DNA of 64,000 nt, taken from contig JAFISE010000031.1 of NCBI GenBank assembly GCA_022560025.1, positions 62,001 to 126,000 of the forward strand. Direction: 5' to 3'. Both the position numbers and the translations under genes were made by a program. Position 1 is the first letter of the stretch, and every line of letters starts with the position of its first letter. This DNA comes from Stagonosporopsis chrysanthemi. Taxonomy: Eukaryota > Ascomycota > Dothideomycetes > Pleosporales > Didymellaceae. Shown here piece by piece: positions 56,445-64,000 of the stretch. A model generated the notes under the pieces. That model saw only the letters and a list, made by a program, of their open reading frames with translations, was not told the origin of the DNA and did no database searches.

Positions 56445-59400
56445 GGCTGATGCCAAGAGATGAGTGTTGTAGCAGGTACGGGAATTACTTTGTGAAAAGA
56501 GCTGGGACGTAGCGGCGGTCAAGCAAGTGGCTGACCTCTTGGGTCAGTGTCGAACGAGTAACAGGTTGCTGCCACCGAAAACCAGAATCGAGATTGTGTA
56601 TGTGGAGGCTCAAGAAAAGAAGTTTGTGTCCCTAGCTGAGATGGAAGCCGAAAAGTTGGTGATGGGCTCGGTAATGGCGGTGAAGCGAGATTTTGGAAAT
56701 GAGGCTGCCGCCAGGCGGCAATATGGAAACGCGGGCTCTGTACTACAAACAGAGAAAGGTTCGACGCACTTGTGCTGCGGTGACAAGAAAGGCCGTGAAG
56801 AACACGACGCTCCGGGAGTTGAGTTGCGGGGCTGTCGTGATGAGAATTTGAAAGACTTCGACTACATCTTCATCACGCACCTTGAACTTCTCGGGGTTTA
56901 CTGAAGACCGCGTCGATCGGAACCCTGGACAAGCTCGGTTTTTGCAAGGCAGAATCACACAATAGGCTCTCACGACTTTTCAGAGGCCGACCTGGCGCAC
57001 AACGATGGGGCCAGAGGTCAAGGCGTCGCGTTAGGAGATGGGGTTGAAAGAGGTGGGAGAGAAGCACAAGAAGATAATGCTGGCAAAGTTGGAAAGAGGA
57101 TATGCGGGTACGTTCGTGACCAATCCGCAGGCGTAGTTTGAGCGTGGCTGAGTCCTCCGGTGTGCGCGATTGACACCACGACCGACGATACAGTCCGCAC
57201 ATTGTGCTGGAGACGAGATGTTATGTTCTCCAGATCTTGGTAAACAGATTGCCTTCTCTGTTGAAGTTGGAGTTGCATCTCATGCAAGGCCGTGTGATAA
57301 AGGCTGCCGTCCGAGCCAGCGCAGCGGCCTCGCTTCCACCTTCCCGCAGTTAGCATTGTGTCGGGGTATCATAAATCGAATTTGCTCCAACGAGGTACGG
57401 CTCGACTGGAAGCGAAAAAAGCTCAAGGACGAGGTCGGCGACGAAGCTTTACTATTGATCAACGATTAGGGAGCATCTGTATACTCAGCTCGGACGGCGG
57501 TAGGTACTGCCCGAGCCATACCTGATGGAAGGAAGGTGATCCGCGCCGCACTGTCTGGCATCACAAACGGTCCAAGAGTAACAGACGAAGTGTGTAAATT
57601 CGAGGTGTAGCATTGTGGAGGGTAACAAATGAAATCGCCTCCAGTCCTGGTCAGAATCGTTGGAACGTACAGGGCTTATGATCTACTAGGAAACCGAAAC
57701 CCTTCCTCTAAAGGGCGCTGGGCCCTATTTAATAGTCCGTGGGCTGAACTCTTCCGTAAGGCGTGGCTTGCTGTTCGCATACCAATCCCATCCACATGAG
57801 CAGGATGGCTGGATGATCATCTGGGATCAGTAAAGCCACCAGCGCATGTGTGGGTGTGCCACCTGCAGATCCGGCGGCAGATGCGGTATAAAGACTCCTC
57901 AGACATGTGCAGCATGTGTATGACAATACCTCATCCCAAACCTGCCAGCCTGCGCAAAGACTACGTAGACAATCTCCTGCAGTCAGCTGCGCTGTATACG
58001 AAGCTTCTGCCAGAAGCACAGCAGCAAAGCAAAGGTCTCATCGATTGAGCACGATCTACTCAAGATCAAGAACAGTAACAATCTGGGTTTCGAAACGCGC
58101 CATACATCCTCCCGATGCCATGGAAGTGCATTAGTGCAGTACTCACTGTCCCAAATGGTAACTCCAGCGTTTCCCTATGTTGGTCAAGCGGCGCCTTGAA
58201 GGGGATGGACTCTCCTGTACATTTGCGCCTGCGGCTACTGCCACCTGTTCTATAGGCTGCATGGTCTACAGAACTGCCGCTCCGAAGAACTATTTTAGAG
58301 GCAGATGGGTTGAACGCTAGTCACTCGGGATGTATCACGAACGAGCTGCTAAGGCACGAGCTCCACGCGAGGCTCGCGCGGCTTTCGACCTTGCCCTTTC
58401 TAGACACAGTAAACGAGGGCTGAAGATCTTCCGTTACAACAGCGAAGCGATCTAGCGGTAATGGTGGCAGCATCGCGCGGAGTACTCACCAGAGCGTTCC
58501 TTTTTGAGCTCGCTTCGCTTCGCTCTGGGCTGTGTTCGCAAGGCTTGGAAGCGCCCCGTTCGCATGACCCCGCCTGTTGCTGCATGCACCAGCCATCCTT
58601 CACCCAACACAAAGCATTCGTCAGCTTCCTGCAGCCACCTGCAGTCGTTCATCCGTCCCTCGGTACGAGCATTTCCGTAGATAAGATCGCATGATCTGCT
58701 CTGCCTGGCTTAATTTATACCGGCTACGCTCCCCAAGCAATCAGAGCCAGCCACCAACATCTTGCTTGGTGGACATGACTCGAGACGGCCCTAGGTGATC
58801 GCGTCATATCCGAGAGGCTGGCTAGGACCGGGCCGATCCCGAGTGCGATAGGTGAACCGTTGTTCGCCCAAGATTAAGGTTGAAGTACTTCTAGATTTTC
58901 TTCTGGAACGATTCGAAATTCTCGGCCGCCTATTAACTAAACCATCTTTACACTGTACACACCAGAAATTATTCAATGACTGCAAGAGGCCACATCGCAT
59001 CGATGACAGAATCTCGAGCTCTGTCACTAATGCGCGATTTCTGCGACCAACAAGTAGGGCACAAGTTCCTCTGTGAAAAATGCTCACCTCACGAGCGTGA
59101 TCATGTACAGTCATCACGAGAGCTACAATAATCTGTCGAATGTAACGCAGTGAACTTCTGATCCAAGATCAACGCTCAAGAAGATCCGCCCTATCCTTAC
59201 GTCTTGACATCGTCGTGTCTTGATGTGGCGGCGCCTGTATAGGGCTTTCTATTGCTATTGAGTAGAAAGCTATTTTGAAACACTAGGGTTATCATGGAAA
59301 CGCGAGAGGCCACTGAAACAATCTGTAATCACTCGATCCTGTACTCCGCTGCAGAATCTCACTAACTAATAGACAATATTGTACCTAGGTGCGCTTGAGC

Positions 59401-61566
59401 GAGCAACTACTTCGCAAAATGTGAGAGGGATTCAGATTCCATGATTTGCCGCATTCACAAGTCTCTGAAATAAACTGGGCAAGCTAATTAGCCTCTCGAA
59501 TACGTTGGGAGAGGCGTCGAAACTCTTTCAAAGTACTGAAGTGGCTGACCAGATGCTCTTAGGTAGATCTGTCTGTTCTCAGTATGTGCGACAAAGAGTG
59601 AAACCATGAACAACAGGTTATTAGATTGGACTATCCACCAGTGCTGTCACAGCCAAGACTGGTGTTAGATGAACGACAGAAAGTTGATGAAAACGTGGAG
59701 CATGGCGATTCCACTGTTGAGTTCTTAATTTGCACCCGAACGAATTTGATGCGGAGTGCTCTAGGTGACTTTGTCTAATTTAGCAGTCACATATACGTCA
59801 ATTGGCGGGTGACGAAAGGTAAGTATCACAGGAGTGGTAGACAGGTGTATCTTAGTGATGTACGATGTTTGGCAAAGCGGGTTGTACAATGACCAGTCCT
59901 TGTTCACATCTCCCTGCTGCACCTGTTCGAGGCTGTATTCCGAAGGGTGCTTACATGCAGAGGTAAGAATGTTCTATGGATAACTGCATTTGAAACGCCA
60001 ACATTCACACCATTCACTTCCAGTTTCGCGCATGTCAGGAGACCTGTCTAGCGAGGAGTAACAATTCTGAGCAGTCAGTAGGCACGCGATAAGGGTCTCC
60101 GGTCTCGCGATTGGCCAGAAGCAACTACGAAATGTTGGGCAGCACGAATGTTGGGCGCGTGGTCTCTCGTCGGGCGACTGCATATTTGACCGAACCATTC
60201 TACAGGAAATAGCGCCTATAGGTTTATGAAGGGTCGACGGATCTTTTCACGACAAGTACGTGATTTAACAATGCATGCAGGAGTCTTCGACGTGTTAAAG
60301 ACTTAGGCCACCATTTTGGTTTGACAAGCTGTCAGCGCTAATTTCCACGTGCGTGTCAGGCAGAAAGTCCCTTTGTGCATCAGCCTAGCTTGAACACAAC
60401 TCACAATCACTGCCAAACTCAAGCGGCCGCATTGTTCCCAGTTGGTTTCGAAGAAGCACTTGCATTTTTGTACACAACCGTTAGTGGCAAGCATATTTCG
60501 GGATGACCGACCTGAGTTGAGCTGAAGCATACGAATTGTGTGGCTGTGCAGGGGTATTGCCTCCTGCATCTATCATCACCAGATCTGGCAAAGCCACAAA
60601 GTGTCTATGTCTATCCCTCAATATTGCTCTCTGGGATGTCCAGGGAATTCCTTCAACTCTTTCGAATTAGCACATCCCAAGATCTCATGCGGTTTGGCTA
60701 TCCTGCCGAGTCAAGCCGCATGTCTCAAGTTGATGAAGAAAGCGGACAGAGATTTCGAGGGTAGTTTGAGGATATAAGGAGGCAAAGAGATGACGGGAGC
60801 CAAGGCAAGAGGTAGGCAAGAATCCAACTCTATGAATATGTCTATTGCAGTTGTGGCCCGTCGTTGGTTGATCAGGTGCCAATCAGCGCATGTTGTTGAC
60901 CTCATCAAAGCGCAGAAGGTTAGAGCGAACTAATAATAAGCGGCTACGAGGATACGAACCAGTTGACTCGAGATGACTGTTACGCCAACTGGAAGGCACC
61001 AGTCCTATGACATCCAAGAAGGATCCGGTGAACAACCGTATATAAAGGCTGCTTGCCCCTCATGCCTTCTGGCCCCCAGCACCTTGACGACCTGACCATA
61101 CGCAGTCGTATAATTTCCTGAAGCACCGATGAGTTAGCGAGCTCGCTTGCAGGAGGCCTGATCAGTGTTGTGCAAAATTTACCGTAGGTACCACTTGGAC
61201 ACAGACCTCCGACACTACATCAATATGAACCTGATGTCTTTGAAAGCCTTGCAGCATCTTATCAGCCCCTCGAGAAACTTGGGTCATCAAAGCCAATCCT
61301 GGTCCATCGTTTTCGAAGCCTGAGGCAGCCAATGTCGCAAGGGACCACCGGAAGGATCAGCGGCCGAATACAAAATGAGCTCGAGCCTCTTCAGTCTTTC
61401 TGACATCTTGAAGCCTAGATCTTGTTCTCTCTTCAATTGGACTCGCTCCCGGCTCTGTCGGTCGCTAGTCATCTTTGGTGACGTCGATCATCAGAGTGAA
61501 GCTGTCAAAGGTAAGCCTTGGTCCACAGACTGATAAAGGTAGCCATCGCATAGCAGATACACGTAC

Positions 61567-61851
61567 ATGATATTTATCATGGTCGTAGTCGTAGTCGTAG
61601 TCGTAGTCGCTGGTCAAAATCTACAGCCGACCACGGATGCCTCATTGGGCCGGACAGCAGCATCCATACGAAGTCGTCGGACCCTCTCCGACGACACACC
61701 ATCCAGCCCGCACTTGTTCGGAACGACAACACCCTTAATAGACATCGACCAACAGCAAATCATTCTCATCGAGGAAAATGGGTTGGTGACGAGGCGGATA
61801 AGGATCGACGACGATGTTGCTCAAAAGTCGCCTCTCTCCTTCACCTTCTGA
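61567..61851 (+). CDS. Small hypothetical protein with Val-rich hydrophobic N-terminus
   Basis: An ATG at 61567 opens a 94-codon frame. Its first ~15 residues are hydrophobic (MIFIMVVVV...), made largely by a GTCGTA microsatellite, followed by AGQ, which could act as a signal-peptide cleavage region. The rest is Asp/Ile/Thr/Arg-rich with coding-like third positions (GAC, ATC), and has no Cys and no domain. It may be a small secreted or membrane-anchored protein, or a chance frame seeded by the repeat. Confidence 0.32.
   Translation: MIFIMVVVVVVVVVAGQNLQPTTDASLGRTAASIRSRRTLSDDTPSSPHLFGTTTPLIDIDQQQIILIEENGLVTRRIRIDDDVAQKSPLSFTF
61582..61611. repeat. (GTCGTA)4 + GTCGCT hexanucleotide repeat
   Basis: Four perfect GTCGTA units and one variant, inside the 61567-61851 frame, coding Val-Val pairs. 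Confidence 0.9.
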
Positions 61852-62253
61852 GACCCGTGCACCACGCGGCTCGTTAATTCGCCTTCTTTCTAGGCTTAGG
61901 ATCAGCGGTCACTCAAGTGATCTGGAAACGTATAGAAAATCCGGAACGCCTAGATCACAACGCCTTGTTTCCAAAACAACAATGTTTAGCCCAGAAACGA
62001 AATGCGATGTATCTTAAAAAGCAACAGTAATGTAGTGGCACCGACGATGACAAGGGGGTATTGGGTTCACACAACAAGAGATCACATATGAAAAAACAGA
62101 ATTATGTAAGGAGAAGTAAGGAGAAAGATGCGTTGTGGAGAGAAAGAAACCGAGAGACAAGGTAGCGACTTTGTCAAGGCACAGTTTGTGAGAGGCCTTT
62201 CGAGTAATCTCCGCTGCTGGGATTGGCAAAATACGTTCAACCAAAGCTTTCTG

Positions 62254-63794
62254 CTATGTTTCTCTTCGGAGTCTTAACTGAGTGCGTCGCGATGGTGGCT
62301 TCAAGAAGGGTAAGTTGGCGGTATGTTCCTTGCGATGGTGGTTCAGGCGAGCGTCCTGGCGATTGAAGATCTTTTCACAGCCACCCACACCACACGGGTA
62401 CCTGGCTACTCCGTGCAATAGTCTAATGTGGCGCCGTAGGTTACCTCTCCGAAAGTATCCGGTGAACATGGCCGAGCAGTTCTCGACTTGGCATAGCATG
62501 ACATCCTCGCACGCAGACGGCGTAACGCTGGCTACAGACGAAGTAGAAATGGAACGACGATCTGACCGCGCATTGATACGTGAGCCCCGGATGCTAGAAG
62601 ATCTATGGCTGTATCAGTCAATACCGTCTACGAGCAAAACCGACCATGGACTTACCTAGACAGGTTTGCAGCTCTTTCTTCATCGCCAGAGGTGACGAGA
62701 CTGGGATTTGAGAGGTTTTCCACAAGATATTGGAGGTCAGAACGTCCGCGAACACTCTCAAACTGCACGTCTGTCAAACGATTCGATGGGAGGCACATCG
62801 GCCTTTGCCCTGGCTGTATCGTCATAGCTTGCAAGTCCGGAACGATGTTTGGAAATAGATCAGAAAACGGACCTGAAGAAGATTCTGGTGTGGTTCCCTG
62901 CCTAAGCGCCGACGAAGTCCAATATTCACGACCAGAGTCACTCCTGGAAGCCGCACCACCTGATGCGTATGGCCGTTCGCAAATGGGGAATGCAAGGTCT
63001 TGATCGATTACTGGTGGCACCGATGGCCACGTGTACCCTGGGAAGAAGGGACCATTGAATATCTGTGATGAAGGCGACAAGACTGGAGAAATCACACCGT
63101 GATGCACTTGAGGGCTTGCCCATGGAAACAAGTCGGAATGAGGCTGATGCAAATCCTGAGACATGGTATAGCCTGGTACCAGCTCGATGTCACCATCCTG
63201 TGTAGGAACGACAGAGGCTCCACCATCACCAAACTGGCCGATACCTCGCAGATCCTCGGAGCGCCCATCGTTGTTCACCAAACTTGGGTCAATGCGATCA
63301 ACTGACATTTCAATCTGCTGGTAGTATGCAGCACAGATGTGGGCATCCGGATTATTGAAGGCAACAACGTCTGTATCAAGGACCGAGGGCTCACTTTGGA
63401 CGTTTGAACCGAACGGCTCGAACCGTGGATCAAGGTCGCCAGCTGACACTTGGTATGCCGATGTACGCATGATGATCTGAGATGTATCATCTTGGAAATC
63501 ATTGGAATCGTGCCACGGTAGATCGGAAGTCTCCCTCATAGTGTCTGTGCTTAGGATTCCTGCTTGAGAATTGCCGTAAAAAGAAGCGAAGGGATCATCA
63601 CGGCCTGTCCAACTCTCTTTAGTTTGGTCTTGACTCAAAACCATAGTCTCGGGATTGAGATCCGCCTCTGCCGTGTGAGGTTCCATGATCATAGGGATTC
63701 TGGGGCATGTCTCATGGTCACGGCAGGGTACCTGGTATTCCATGCCTTCAACGCAGTAACAAAAGCGATGGACCGCAGAGTGGTCGCGCTGCAT
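62254..63794 (-). CDS. C2H2 zinc-finger protein E (atypical two-finger family)
   Basis: Two exons in transcript order, 62656-63794 and 62254-62593, giving 492 aa from the ATG at 63794 (MQRDHSAVHRF). The frame is open upstream without ATG, so a further 5' exon beyond the window is possible. The 62-nt intron (GTAAGT, ACTGAT, TCTAG) is phase 2, as in copies C and D. The N-terminal ~370 residues are disordered and acidic/Ser/Pro/Gln-rich. Finger 1 (~414-440): C-x4-C, 15 residues, H-x4-H. Finger 2 (~447-470): C-x4-C, 12 residues, helix NRQDARLNHHRKEH. The basic tail (PSRRTQLRLRRE) may be a nuclear signal. Confidence 0.86.
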
Positions 63795-64000
63795 CTCGAA
63801 TAGCTGGAGATGTTGATAGGATGGTTGCCCCGGTTGGCACTGGTCGTGCGAATAGTAAGAGGAGAATTGTTTTCCCTTGCAGACAGAGCCACGAACAGAA
63901 CGTAAAGTGGGTGGCAATCGAAGGGCACGGGACACTCTTGTAATGGTCCAGTCTAAAATGCTCTAGGCTTTGCGATCGGGGTTTCGCTCAGAAGAGGAGG

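Larger units (their letters stand above)
56445..62253. other. Long gene-poor stretch
   Basis: 5.8 kb, starting with the promoter of the C2H2 gene at 55.1-56.4 kb. Apart from the small candidate frame at 61567-61851, all frames are short, AT-richer and domain-free. The inverted repeat CCAGTTG/CAACTGG lies at 60959-60992. No transposon ends or tRNA seen. Confidence 0.45.

Noticed and set aside
57848..58048. 66-codon plus-strand frame ending QQQSKGLID
   Set aside because: It starts at GTG with no upstream exon or splice site; too short to call.
60941..61010. Possible minus-strand tRNA (GGTTCGTATCC resembles a B box)
   Set aside because: The T stem has only two pairs and no cloverleaf forms; the inverted repeat CCAGTTG/CAACTGG explains the apparent structure.
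61130..61472. Minus-strand segment in which successive frames each seemed to read as protein (start MTSDRQSRERV)
   Set aside because: All three frames looked protein-like to the eye, no phase-correct intron joins them and no family is recognised. I judge it chance composition.

Overview
The window is nuclear DNA of a filamentous ascomycete. Genes carry short introns (about 45-90 nt) with GT(A/G)NGT donors, CTAAC/CTGAC branch points and AG acceptors, and several proteins are Pezizomycotina types (a DUF3824 protein, an Ime2-type kinase, a HEI10-type RING protein, fungal RXT2). A Dothideomycete is my best guess, by inference only. There is one 10-N assembly gap at 20929-20938. All intron positions were read by eye from splice consensus, reading frame and family knowledge.

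Layout. 1-4283 (+): 3' part of a kinesin-4-like motor gene. 5189-5966 (+): APS kinase. 6661-7837 (+): an apparently non-coding, multi-intron snoRNA host gene with at least three convincing box C/D snoRNAs. 7838-13411: gene-free, ending in a long pyrimidine-rich leader with a 5'UTR intron. 13412-15755 (+): Ime2/RCK-family kinase. 18442-20371 (+): NAR1. 20372-21460: simple repeats and the gap. 21461-23284 (-): DUF3824 protein. 24485-25563 (-): mitochondrial glycine carrier Hem25. 25564-45206: gene-poor, holding three C2H2 zinc-finger genes and two small candidate genes. 45207-52590: a compact conserved block, HEI10 (-), RXT2 (-), TRAPPC11 (+). 52591-64000: gene-poor again, with two more C2H2 genes (-).

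The conserved genes are scattered housekeeping functions: sulfate assimilation, cytosolic Fe-S assembly, heme-related glycine import, vesicle tethering, histone deacetylation and motor transport. The Ime2-type kinase and HEI10 suggest a working meiotic programme.

The most unusual content is (a) five dispersed paralogues of an atypical two-finger C2H2 family whose first finger has 15 residues, not 12, between the second Cys and first His, three of them sharing a phase-2 intron; and (b) the snoRNA host gene, where 3' and 5' splice sites abut (AG|GT) with no exon between, and where one snoRNA has guide matches to two 18S rRNA sites.
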